Below, one piece after another: positions 8,297 through 16,383 of a stretch of 64,000 nt of DNA (position 1 is its first letter; each line of letters starts with the position of its first letter). A program made the position numbers and the translations under genes. The DNA comes from Micromonospora sp. NBC_01740 (lineage in GTDB: Bacteria > Actinomycetota > Actinomycetes > Mycobacteriales > Micromonosporaceae), in NCBI RefSeq assembly GCF_035920365.1, contig NZ_CP109150.1, positions 7,068,001 to 7,132,000 on the forward strand. The letters run 5' to 3'. The notes beneath the pieces were generated by a model. The model saw only the letters and a program-made list of their open reading frames with translations. It did no database searches and had not been told where the DNA came from.

Positions 8297-8884
8297 CTAC
8301 GGCTCCAGCAGGGTCACCTCGCCGGTGGTCAGGTCGTAGAGGGCGCCGACCACCGTCAGGCGGCCGGCGGCGACCGGGACGGCGAGCCGGCCGTCGGCGC
8401 GCAGGGCGGCGACCGTACGGAGCACGTGCCGGCGGACCGCCATCGGGTGCACCCGGGGGTCGTCGACGCCCACCTCGGTCACCGCCGGGGCGATCTGGTC
8501 GACGAGGTGGGCCAGCGCGCCGCCCGGCGACCGCCCGCCACGCAACGCGTCCACGGCGGAGGCCACCGCGCCGCACCGTTCGTGCCCGAGCACCATCACC
8601 AGCGGCACGCCCAGCTCACCGACCACGTACTCGATGGAGCCGAGCACCGCCCGGTCCAGTACGTGCCCACCGGTGCGGATCACGCAGATCGAGCCGAAGG
8701 TCTGGTCGAAGATCGCCTCCAGCGGCACCCGCGAGTCGATGCAGCCGAGCAGTACCGCGTACGGCTGCTGGTCGCCCGAGGCCGCCGCGGCGGCGGTGAC
8801 GTCGTGGCCGTGCACCGGCTGGCCGCTGACGAAGCGGCGGTTGCCGGCGAGCAGCTCGGCCAGCGCGGCCCGGGGCGACCCCAT
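8297..8884 (-). CDS. Beta-class carbonic anhydrase
   Basis: A 195-residue enzyme for reversible CO2 hydration in the cytoplasm, supplying bicarbonate for carboxylases. The zinc site is complete: Cys48 in GCIDSRVP, His101 and Cys104 in GHERCGAV, plus the Asp50-Arg52 dyad. RTGGH replaces the more common RNAGN segment. The length is normal for the compact bacterial type. The 3' end abuts the palindromic element at 8221-8281. Confidence 0.92.
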   Translation of the reverse strand: MGSPRAALAELLAGNRRFVSGQPVHGHDVTAAAAASGDQQPYAVLLGCIDSRVPLEAIFDQTFGSICVIRTGGHVLDRAVLGSIEYVVGELGVPLVMVLGHERCGAVASAVDALRGGRSPGGALAHLVDQIAPAVTEVGVDDPRVHPMAVRRHVLRTVAALRADGRLAVPVAAGRLTVVGALYDLTTGEVTLLEP

Positions 8885-9031
8885 GCCCTCAGCTTGGCGG
8901 GCCCGCCGGCCGCCCGGAGCGGGTTGCGAACCTTCTCACCGACACGGTTGCCGTGGTCTCATGACGGGTAGCCGGTGTTACCACCGGGTATCCCCGGTGT
9001 TGCGGATCCGTGCGGCCCTGGGGAGGTGACG

Positions 9032-10033
9032 ATGCCGGAACACGTCGAGGTACGTCTTCCCGATGACGTACGCCTGCACGTCGAGGCGGTTGGACCGGCC
9101 GACGCCGAGGTTACCGTCGTGCTGCTGCACGGCTGGACGCTGGACGGGCGGGCCTGGCACCGGCAGCTCGCCGACCTGCGGCAACGCTTCGGCGACGCGG
9201 TGCGGGTGGTGACCTACGACGCCCGCGGCCACGGCCGGTCGAGCTGCATGGCGCTGCCCACCGCCACCGTGGCCCAGCTCGGCGACGACCTCGCCGCGGT
9301 GCTGGACGAGGTGGCCCCGGCCGGTCGTGTCGTGCTGGTCGGCCACTCGATGGGCGGCATGACGATCATGGAGTACGCGCACCGCCACCCCGCGCACTTC
9401 GCCGCCCGGACGGCCGGGCTGGTCTTCGTCTCCACCACCGCCGAGGGCCACACGCACACCGCGTACGGCCTCTCGCCCCGGATCGCCCGGCTGATCCGGC
9501 TCGCCGAGACCACCGGGGCCGGCGTGCTGGCCCGGTGCGGGGCCTGGCGACCGCCCCGGGCGCTGCTGCGCGCGCTGCGTCCCAGCATCCGCTGGATGCT
9601 CTTCGGCGACCGCTGCGACCCGCACGACATCCGCCTGGTCACCTCGGCGGTGGCCCGCGCCACCCTCCGCTCGATCGGCGGGTTCCGCGCGTCCATCGGG
9701 GCGCAGCACCGGCTGGACACCCTCGCCGGGCTGGCCCACCTGCCGGCCGCCGCCCTGGTCGGCGACCGGGACCGGCTCACCCCGCCGCCCTGCGCCGAGT
9801 CGATCGCCGGCGCGCTGCCGGCGACCGAGCTGACCGTCTGCCCGGGTGCCGGACACATGCTGATGATGGAACGCCCCGACGAGGTCAACGCGGCGCTCGG
9901 CGGCGTGCTCCGTCGCGTGCTCACCGCCCCCGGGGCCGGTGCCACCGCCGCCGCCCGGGCGGACTGGACCGGGCCCGGCGGAGAGCGCGGCACGGGCTGG
10001 ACCGGGCCCGGCGGAGAGCGCGACACGGGCTGA
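9032..10033 (+). CDS. Alpha/beta-hydrolase fold protein
   Basis: A 333-residue soluble hydrolase. The oxyanion HGW segment is near residue 31, the nucleophile elbow GHSMGG is near 109, the acid is probably Asp in VGDRDRL, and the catalytic His is in GAGHML. A lid or cap region lies between about 150 and 230. The substrate is unknown; the cap suggests a small ester or epoxide-type substrate. The C-terminal 22 residues are translated from a 33-nt tandem DNA repeat (9965-10044) and are not part of the fold. GGGAGG upstream of 9032 supports the start. Confidence 0.85.
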   Translation: MPEHVEVRLPDDVRLHVEAVGPADAEVTVVLLHGWTLDGRAWHRQLADLRQRFGDAVRVVTYDARGHGRSSCMALPTATVAQLGDDLAAVLDEVAPAGRVVLVGHSMGGMTIMEYAHRHPAHFAARTAGLVFVSTTAEGHTHTAYGLSPRIARLIRLAETTGAGVLARCGAWRPPRALLRALRPSIRWMLFGDRCDPHDIRLVTSAVARATLRSIGGFRASIGAQHRLDTLAGLAHLPAAALVGDRDRLTPPPCAESIAGALPATELTVCPGAGHMLMMERPDEVNAALGGVLRRVLTAPGAGATAAARADWTGPGGERGTGWTGPGGERDTG

Positions 10034-10044
10034 ACCGGGCCCGG
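9965..10044 (+). repeat. 33-nt tandem repeat across a gene end
   Basis: Two units (9965-9997 and 9998-10030) differ by one base, and a third, truncated unit begins at 10031. The first codon of each unit is TGG (Trp), but in unit 3 it is TGA, which forms the stop codon of the hydrolase gene. Confidence 0.85.
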
Positions 10045-10187
10045 TGGGGCCCCTGCGGGCGTGACGCGGGTTCCTTTCCCGCACCGGTGGCGCCGCTGGT
10101 TGCGTGCGGGCCGTACCCTCTTGCGGTTGGCCTGGCGCGGTTCGCACGGTTCGCGCCGCCCGCCGCCGACGTCAGGAGGAGCGAGCG

Positions 10188-12305
10188 GTGACCGACCAGA
10201 CCACCCTGGAACAGGAGATCGCCGTCGAGCAGCGGCATCTCGACCGGGTGTACGCCCGACTGGCCGAGCTGCGCCGGTCGGCGGTCAGCGCCGAGAAGGA
10301 GGGCTACCGGCTCGCCCGGGTGGGCAACTTCGGGGCGCTGGTCGAACGGGACGCGATGGTGTTCCACGCCGCACGGCGGCGGCACATGCTGGACGCCGAG
10401 CACGAGGGCCTGGTCTTCGGCCGGCTGGACCTGCTCGACCGGCAGGTGCTGCACGTCGGGCGGCTCGGCATCCGCGACGACGACGCCTCCACCCTGGTGG
10501 TCGACTGGCGGGCCCCGGCCGCCGCCGCCTTCTACCAGGCCACTCCCGCGCAGCCGCTGGGCGTGGTGCGGCGACGCACGATCCAGTCCTCCGCCGAGCG
10601 GGTCACCCGGATCGAGGACGACCTGCTCGATCCGGTCGCCGCGCCCGCCGACATGGCGGTGGTCGGCGACGGCGCGCTGCTGGCCACGCTGTCGAAGGCC
10701 ACCGGCCGGGGCATGCGGGACATCGTCGCCACCATCCAGCGGGAGCAGGACGAGGCCATCCGCTCCCCCGGCTCGGGCGTGACGATCGTGTCCGGCGGCC
10801 CGGGCACCGGGAAGACGGCCGTCGCCCTGCACCGGGCCGCGTACCTGCTCTATTCCGACCGCAGCCGGTTCGCCGGCGGCGGCATCCTGGTGGTGGGCCC
10901 GTCCTCGGTCTTCGTCGAGTACATCGCCTCGGTGCTGCCCTCGCTCGGCGAGGACACCGCCACCCTGCACTCGCTGGGCACGCTCTTCGCGGGCCTGACC
11001 GCCACCCGCACCGATCCGCCGGCGGTGGCGGCGGTGAAGGGCTCGCTGCGGATGCGGCGGGTGCTGGAGCGGGCGGCCCGGGACGCGGTGCCGGGCGGCC
11101 CGACCGAGCTGCGCCTGCTCTACCGGGGCGAGCTGCTCCGGCTGGAGCGCCGCGAGCTGGACGGCATCCGGGACCGGGCGATGCCCCGGGGCGCCCGCCG
11201 CAACGAGGTGCGCCGGGCCGGCTTCGACGGGGTCTTCGCGGCGCTGTGGGCGCAGGCCCGCAGGTTGGGCGTGGGCCGGCTGCCCGAGCAGCGCGCGTTC
11301 GAGGACGAGATCGCCGAGCGGCCGGAGTTCCGGGAGTTCCTGAAGGCGTGGTGGCCCCGGCTGCACCCCCGGCACGTGCTGGGCTGGCTGGCCCGTCCGG
11401 ACCGGCTGCACCGCTACGCCGAGGGGATCCTCTCCCGCGCCGAGATCCGGCTGCTGACCGACGCGTACGGCAGCCTCGACGCCGCCGGGCTGACGATCGC
11501 CGACATCGCGCTGCTCGACGAGCTGGACGCGCTGCTCGGCAAGCCGATGAAGCCCGCCCGGGCGAAGCGGGACCCGTTCCAGCTGGCCGGCGGGGTCCGC
11601 GAGCTGAGCACCTTCGCCGACCGGCAGCGCGCCGCCCGCGAGGCGGCGCGGGAACGCCCGGACGACTACCGGGAGTACGCGCACGTGGTGGTCGACGAGT
11701 CGCAGGACGTCTCGCCGATGCAGTGGCGCATGATCGGCCGGCGGGGCCGGCTGGCCTCGTGGACGGTGGTGGGCGATCCGGCGCAGACGGCGTGGACGGG
11801 GGATCCGGAGGAGCTGAACCGGGCCCGGGACCAGGCGTTGGGCCGGCGCAAGCGGCACCACTTCACCCTCACCACGAACTACCGCAACTCGGCGGAGATC
11901 TTCGCGGTGGCGGCGGCCGAGATCCGCCGGCTGCACCCGGACCTGCCGCTGCCCCGGGCGGTGCGCTCCACCGGCGTCGACCCGGTCGCGCTGTCGGTGC
12001 CGCCGGCGGAGCTGGAGAGCGCCGTCGTGGCGGCGGCCGACGCGCTGCTCGCCGAGGTCGAGGGCACGGTCGGGGTGATCACGCCGGTGCCGCGCCGCGA
12101 CGAGGTGGCCGGCTGGCTGGGCGGGCTCGGCGCGCCGCGTTTGCAGGTGGTGACCAGCCTGGAGGCCAAGGGCATGGAGTACGACGGGGTCGTCCTCGTC
12201 GCTCCGGGCGAGATCCGGGCCGACCCGGGGTCGGGGGTGCGGACGCTCTACGTGGCGCTGTCCCGGGCCACCCAGCGGCTGACCACCGTCGACCCGATCG
12301 GCTGA
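10188..12305 (+). CDS. helD: HelD-type RNA polymerase recycling ATPase (UvrD/Rep superfamily 1)
   Basis: A 705-residue SF1-like protein. An N-terminal coiled coil (about residues 5-45) can reach into RNA polymerase. Walker A GGPGTGKT is at 203-210, VVDESQDVSPMQW is the Walker B/motif II, TTNYRNSAEI is motif IV-like and VALSRATQRL is motif VI. Family knowledge: HelD detaches RNA polymerase from stalled or DNA-bound complexes, and actinobacterial homologues (HelR) also protect against rifamycins. The GTG at 10188 is preceded by AGGAGGA at 10174-10180; the longer in-frame reading from 10104 is promoter DNA. UvrD repair helicases are longer and lack this N-terminus. Confidence 0.85.
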   Translation: MTDQTTLEQEIAVEQRHLDRVYARLAELRRSAVSAEKEGYRLARVGNFGALVERDAMVFHAARRRHMLDAEHEGLVFGRLDLLDRQVLHVGRLGIRDDDASTLVVDWRAPAAAAFYQATPAQPLGVVRRRTIQSSAERVTRIEDDLLDPVAAPADMAVVGDGALLATLSKATGRGMRDIVATIQREQDEAIRSPGSGVTIVSGGPGTGKTAVALHRAAYLLYSDRSRFAGGGILVVGPSSVFVEYIASVLPSLGEDTATLHSLGTLFAGLTATRTDPPAVAAVKGSLRMRRVLERAARDAVPGGPTELRLLYRGELLRLERRELDGIRDRAMPRGARRNEVRRAGFDGVFAALWAQARRLGVGRLPEQRAFEDEIAERPEFREFLKAWWPRLHPRHVLGWLARPDRLHRYAEGILSRAEIRLLTDAYGSLDAAGLTIADIALLDELDALLGKPMKPARAKRDPFQLAGGVRELSTFADRQRAAREAARERPDDYREYAHVVVDESQDVSPMQWRMIGRRGRLASWTVVGDPAQTAWTGDPEELNRARDQALGRRKRHHFTLTTNYRNSAEIFAVAAAEIRRLHPDLPLPRAVRSTGVDPVALSVPPAELESAVVAAADALLAEVEGTVGVITPVPRRDEVAGWLGGLGAPRLQVVTSLEAKGMEYDGVVLVAPGEIRADPGSGVRTLYVALSRATQRLTTVDPIG

Positions 12306-12316
12306 GCCGCCGTTAC

Positions 12317-12345
12317 TTGCATACATAGCGATGTGAGCATAGATT
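12317..12345 (+). promoter_or_regulatory. Promoter with operator-like dyad upstream of the CDF gene
   Basis: TTGCAT (12317-12322), a 17-bp spacer and TAGATT (12340-12345) form a good sigma-A-type promoter. Between them is an imperfect 8-4-8 dyad, GCATACAT-AGCG-ATGTGAGC (12319-12338). An AT-rich dyad in the spacer of a metal exporter promoter fits an ArsR/SmtB-type metal-responsive repressor. The regulator is not in the window. Confidence 0.55.
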
Positions 12346-12381
12346 GAACGCGAATCCGGACGCCTGACGGAGGGTGGGCGC

Positions 12382-13299
12382 GTGGGCGCAGGTCATGACC
12401 ACCATCACGGGTCGGTGGCGAATGCCGCGCACCGCCACCGGGGCCGGCTCTGGGCGGCGTTCGGGCTGCTCGCCGGCCTCATGGTGGTGGAGGCGGTGGC
12501 GGCCTTCCGCACGGGCTCGCTGGCCCTGCTGAGCGATGCCGGGCACATGTTCACCGACGTGCTCGGGATCGGCATGGCGCTCGCGGCGATCGCCGCCACC
12601 CGGCGGGCGGGCGCCGACCCGCAGCGCACCTTCGGCCTCTACCGGCTGGAGGTGCTGGCCGCACTGGCCAACGCCATGCTGCTCTCCGGCGTCGCGGTCT
12701 ACGTCGTGATCGAGGCGGTGCGCCGCTTCGGCGACCCGCCGGAGGTGCTGGCCGGCCCGATGCTGGTGGTCGCCGTGCTCGGCCTGCTCGCCAACATCGG
12801 CGCCTTCGCGCTGCTGCGCTCCGGGGCGAAGGAGAGCATCAACGTCCACGGCGCGTACCTGGAGGTGCTCGGCGACCTGCTGGGGTCACTCGGCGTGATC
12901 GGGGCCGCGCTGCTGATCGCCACCACCGGCTGGTGGTGGGCGGACCCGCTGGTGGCGGTCGCGATCGGGGTGTTCATCCTGCCGCGCACCTGGCGGCTCG
13001 GGCGGGCCGCGCTGCGCATCCTGGTGCAGGCCGCGCCGGAGCACCTCCAGGTGACCGCGGTGCACGACCGGCTGGCCGCCGTGCCCGGCGTCGCCGAGGT
13101 GCACGACCTGCACGTCTGGACGCTCACCTCCGGCATGGAGGTGGCCTCGGCCCACCTGACCATGGCACCCGGCGCGGAGGTCGGCGCGGTGCTGGGCGCC
13201 GCCCGGGCCGCGCTGCACGACGACTTCCACATCGAGCACGCCACGTTGCAGATCGAGCCCGGAGCGTCGCGCGGGGCCTGCGGGTCGGTTGAGTGGTAA
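12382..13299 (+). CDS. Cation diffusion facilitator family metal transporter
   Basis: A 305-residue inner-membrane exporter of divalent cations in exchange for protons (CzcD/ZitB group). It has a His-rich N-terminus (HDHHH), six predicted membrane helices, the first transport half-site His55-x3-Asp59 in SDAGHMFTD, and a cytoplasmic C-terminal domain with VHDLHVW. The second half-site reads EVLGD where many zinc transporters have HVLGD, which may shift metal preference. It stands alone and the upstream dyad suggests metal-controlled expression. Confidence 0.9.
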   Translation: MGAGHDHHHGSVANAAHRHRGRLWAAFGLLAGLMVVEAVAAFRTGSLALLSDAGHMFTDVLGIGMALAAIAATRRAGADPQRTFGLYRLEVLAALANAMLLSGVAVYVVIEAVRRFGDPPEVLAGPMLVVAVLGLLANIGAFALLRSGAKESINVHGAYLEVLGDLLGSLGVIGAALLIATTGWWWADPLVAVAIGVFILPRTWRLGRAALRILVQAAPEHLQVTAVHDRLAAVPGVAEVHDLHVWTLTSGMEVASAHLTMAPGAEVGAVLGAARAALHDDFHIEHATLQIEPGASRGACGSVEW

Positions 13300-13450
13300 T
13301 GAGGACAACCTTAAATCTGGGAGAGTATTGTGCGCTTATGCCGGATTTGACTGCTAGTGGACGTACACCCTCCGTCACCTGCGCTGCATCAGTCACACCG
13401 GCACCGGTAGGCTCGGCTTCGGCCTCCGCCAGGCGGCACCCACCGGTGCC

Positions 13451-13575
13451 GGCGGTGGCCGCCGCCTAATCGCCCGGCGGGGCGAACCGGGGAACCATGT
13501 TCGTGGGGTGCATCCGCGTCAGCGGTAGGGATCTTCCGTCCCGAACCCGTCAGCTAACCCGGTCGGCGGCTGACG
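13451..13575 (+). promoter_or_regulatory. Cyclic di-AMP riboswitch (ydaO/yuaA motif)
   Basis: The region matches the ydaO motif by its conserved islands in order: GCCTAAT, GGGGCGAACCGGGGAACC, GGGGTG, GTAGGG, and GAACCCGTCAGCTAACCC near the 3' side. Paired GC-rich stems separate the islands. The motif ends just before the GGAAGG ribosome site of the metallopeptidase gene. In actinobacteria this riboswitch typically controls cell-wall hydrolases and turns expression down when c-di-AMP is high. Boundaries are approximate. Confidence 0.9.
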
Positions 13576-13588
13576 GAAGGACACGTGA

Positions 13589-14683
13589 ATGCCAGTGATG
13601 GCACCTGTACGACGACGTGCCGCCCGGACGGCGGCCCTGATCGCCACGATGCTCGCCCTCGGCGCCGCGGTGGCCCCGGTCACCGCCGCCCCGGCGGCGG
13701 CCGCCACCCGGGCCGGCCTGCTCGCCGCGGCCCCCGGCCAGGACGAGGAGGGCGGCACCCCCGCCCTGCGGGCCCAGTTGGAGGCCGCCAGCAAGGGCTA
13801 CCTCGACGCCAAGCGCGCCCTCGACACGTCGGCCAAGCGGCAACAGCAGCTCGCCGCGCAGCTCAAGACCACCGAGGTCGAGCTGGCCGCGCACACCGCC
13901 AAGGTCGGCGAGATCGCGGGGGCGGCCTACCGCACCGGCCGGCTCAGCGTGGCGTCCGCCCTGCTCAACAGCAGCTCGCCGGACGGCTTCATGGACCGCG
14001 CCGCCGCCCTCGACGCGGTGGCCGCCAAGGAGGACCGGGCCCTGCGCGAACTCCAGGAGACCCGGGACCAGGCCACCCGCACCAAGCTCGCCCTGGACGG
14101 CGAGATCCGGGAGCAGCGCAAGCAGGTCACCGTGATGGCCAAGCGCAAGGAACAGGCCGAGCGGGCGCTGACGGTCGCCAACCGCGAGCAGCAGCAACAG
14201 CGGCAGCAGTCCACGGGGGCGGGCACCTCGCCGGGCGGCACCTCCAGCAAGACGGCGAAGGCGGCCCCGCGCAACTCCGACGGCTCCTGGCCGCGCGAGT
14301 CGTGCAGCGTCAACGACCCCACCCCCGCCAACGGCTGCATCACCCCGCGCACCCTGCACGCGCTCAACCAGGCCAAGGCGGCGGGCTTCACCCGCTACGT
14401 CTCCTGCTACCGCCCCGGCGGCTCGGGCGAACACCCGAAGGGCCGGGCCTGCGACTTCGCGGCCCAGAAGGGCGGCTTCGGCGGCGACGCCACCGGCGGC
14501 GACCGGACGTACGGCAACAACGTGTCGGCGTACTTCGTGCGCAACGCCGACCGGCTCGCCGTGCTCTACGTGATCTGGTACAGGCAGATCTGGCTGCCCA
14601 GCAGCGGATGGAAGTCGTACAGCGGGGCCAACGGCGACCCGTCCAGCGACCACACCAACCACGTGCACCTGTCGGTCTACTGA
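13589..14683 (+). CDS. Secreted coiled-coil protein with a C-terminal LAS/M15-like metallopeptidase domain
   Basis: A 364-residue exported protein. The signal peptide runs to about residue 40 (APAAAA). A long coiled coil with Lys/Gln/Glu heptads spans about 60-205, followed by a Thr/Ser linker. The C-terminal domain is like the ARB_07466/extensin-type fold, with Cys pairs and a probable zinc site made of His282 and Asp289 in GEHPKGRACDF plus HVH near residues 358-360. The coiled coil plus hydrolase layout resembles NlpC/P60 regulators of cell-wall growth, and control by c-di-AMP supports a role in peptidoglycan turnover. Cleavage activity is inferred. Confidence 0.82.
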   Translation: MPVMAPVRRRAARTAALIATMLALGAAVAPVTAAPAAAATRAGLLAAAPGQDEEGGTPALRAQLEAASKGYLDAKRALDTSAKRQQQLAAQLKTTEVELAAHTAKVGEIAGAAYRTGRLSVASALLNSSSPDGFMDRAAALDAVAAKEDRALRELQETRDQATRTKLALDGEIREQRKQVTVMAKRKEQAERALTVANREQQQQRQQSTGAGTSPGGTSSKTAKAAPRNSDGSWPRESCSVNDPTPANGCITPRTLHALNQAKAAGFTRYVSCYRPGGSGEHPKGRACDFAAQKGGFGGDATGGDRTYGNNVSAYFVRNADRLAVLYVIWYRQIWLPSSGWKSYSGANGDPSSDHTNHVHLSVY

Positions 14684-14687
14684 CGCC

Positions 14688-14729
14688 CGCGCCCCGGTGC
14701 CCCGCCCGTCGCGGGTCACCGGGGGCGCG
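14688..14729 (+). terminator. Hairpin terminator
   Basis: CGCGCCCCGGTG at 14688-14699 pairs with CACCGGGGGCGCG at 14717-14729 with one bulged G, just after the metallopeptidase stop codon and before the convergent SRPBCC gene. Confidence 0.6.
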
Positions 14730-14759
14730 ACGGCCACCGCGGCCGGGACCGTCCGGCGG

Positions 14760-15227
14760 TCAGTCGGCCGGCGACCCGGGCGGGCCCGTGTCGAGGGCCG
14801 TGGCGAGGCGGGCGGCCAGCCCGAGGTGGGCGGCGCGGGCCTGGCGGAACGCGTAGCCGAAGAGCGGCGCAGGCGCGGCGAGGGTGATCTCGACCTCGAT
14901 GCGGACCACGCCGTCGGGCTCCGCCCGCAGCCGGGTGTGGTTGCGCACCGTGGTGGCAGGCCACTGCCGGGCCACGGTGACGATCTCGTCGGCATCGTCG
15001 ACGAGGACGTCGGCCCGGTAGGTGATCGGCAGGCGCACCGGCCCGGCGGCCAGTCGATCGGTGATGTCGTAGCTGGCCCGCGCGCCAGGACGGGGCGGCA
15101 CCCGGCGGACCCGGACGATCAGCGGGTGCAGGTCCTCCTGCCGGGTGGGGTCGGCGAGCAGCGCCGCGGCGTCCGGGAGGGAGCAGCGCGCCTGGACGGT
15201 GTAGCTGAAGGAACTTCGCCTGAGCAC
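14760..15227 (-). CDS. SRPBCC (START-like) family protein
   Basis: A 155-residue soluble protein with the helix-grip pattern: an N-terminal strand (SFSYTVQARCSLPDAAALLADP), a central sheet and a long C-terminal amphipathic helix (FRQARAAHLGLAARLATAL). Such proteins bind hydrophobic ligands; no specific substrate can be assigned. GTG 15227 is chosen because GGGGAGA lies just upstream, while the longer reading to 15437 has no protein character. It runs against the metallopeptidase gene and is divergent from the sugar kinase gene. Confidence 0.7.
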   Translation of the reverse strand: MLRRSSFSYTVQARCSLPDAAALLADPTRQEDLHPLIVRVRRVPPRPGARASYDITDRLAAGPVRLPITYRADVLVDDADEIVTVARQWPATTVRNHTRLRAEPDGVVRIEVEITLAAPAPLFGYAFRQARAAHLGLAARLATALDTGPPGSPAD

Positions 15228-15405
15228 GCCGTCTCCCCAGCGTCGGTGGTCGCCCGATCGTCGCGCATGCCGGGCGCCCTGGCAACGCCGCGCCGATCCC
15301 GCCCGGAGTCCGGACGCCCGGCCGCCGACCACACTACGGTCAGCTGGTGGATGGTCACGGCACGTGTCGACCGGCGGAGGATGGGCGCATGAACGGGTAC
15401 GACGG

Positions 15406-16383
15406 ATGAGCGGGCACGTGATGGTCTTCGCGCCCACGCCCCGGCTGACGGTGACCGTCGACCAGCCCAGCGAGGCGCCGGAGCTGCACCTGCACCCCGG
15501 CGGGCAGGGCGTCTGGCAGGCCCGGATGGTGATGTCGCTCGGGGTCGACGTGGTGCTCTGCGCCGCCCTCGGCGGCGAGATCGGCCAGGTGCTGGAGCCG
15601 CTGCTGGTCAGCGAGGGGGTGCACCTGAAGGTGGTGGTCCGCGACTCCGGCAGCGGCGGGTACGTGCACGATCGGCGCGAGGGCTCCCGGCAGGAGATCG
15701 TGGACGTGCCCGGCCAGCCGCTCAGCCGGCACGAGCTGGACGAGCTCTACAACCTGGCGCTCGGCGAGGGGCTGCGCGCCTCGGTCAGCGTGCTGAGCGG
15801 GCCGAACGAGCCGTCCCTGGTCCCGGCCGACCTCTACCGGCGGTTCGCCGCCGACCTGGGGGCCAACGGCAGCCGGGTGGTGGTCGACCTCTGCGGCGAG
15901 CACCTCGACGCCGTGCTGGACAGCGGCGTCTTCTTCCTCAAGGTCAGCCACGAGGAGCTGATCGCCGACGGCCGCGCCGACGGCGAGGACGAGGAGCAGC
16001 TCACCCGGGCCCTGTACGACCTGCACGCCGGCGGCGCCGAGAACGTGGTGGTGAGCCGGGCCGACAAGCCCGCCCTCGCCCTGGTCGACGGCGAGGTCTT
16101 CGAGGTCGAGATGCCCCGGCTGGAGGCGGCCGACCCGCGCGGGGCCGGCGACTCGATGACCGCCGGGGTGGCGGCAGTGGTGGCGCGCGGCGGCGACGTG
16201 CGCACCGCGATCCGTACCGGCGCGGCGGCCGGCGCGCTGAACGTGACCCGGCACGGCCTGGGCACCGGCCGGCTCGACTCGATCACCGGCCTGGTCGACC
16301 GGGTGCGTCTCGTACCGGCCGGCAGCCGGCCGCAGGAGCGGACCAGCCCCGACGAGCTGGCCGAACGGGCGGCCGAGCGATGA
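15406..16383 (+). CDS. PfkB family carbohydrate kinase (1-phosphofructokinase-like)
   Basis: A 325-residue cytoplasmic ribokinase-fold kinase. The GG segment near residues 29-31 binds substrate, and the C-terminal PfkB signature DPRGAGDSM contains catalytic base Asp249. The general layout matches 1-phosphofructokinase/tagatose-6-phosphate kinase, but the sugar cannot be fixed. It overlaps surE by an ATGA, so the products are made together, perhaps linking sugar phosphorylation to a phosphatase. Upstream in-frame codons back to 15364 are possible but lack a better ribosome site. Confidence 0.82.
   Translation: MSGHVMVFAPTPRLTVTVDQPSEAPELHLHPGGQGVWQARMVMSLGVDVVLCAALGGEIGQVLEPLLVSEGVHLKVVVRDSGSGGYVHDRREGSRQEIVDVPGQPLSRHELDELYNLALGEGLRASVSVLSGPNEPSLVPADLYRRFAADLGANGSRVVVDLCGEHLDAVLDSGVFFLKVSHEELIADGRADGEDEEQLTRALYDLHAGGAENVVVSRADKPALALVDGEVFEVEMPRLEAADPRGAGDSMTAGVAAVVARGGDVRTAIRTGAAAGALNVTRHGLGTGRLDSITGLVDRVRLVPAGSRPQERTSPDELAERAAER

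Noticed and set aside
10111..10135. CTTGCGG next to GGCC upstream of helD, resembling the core of the rifamycin-associated element
   Set aside because: The dyad partner of the element is missing and the GGCC is offset by one base, so it is not a convincing copy.
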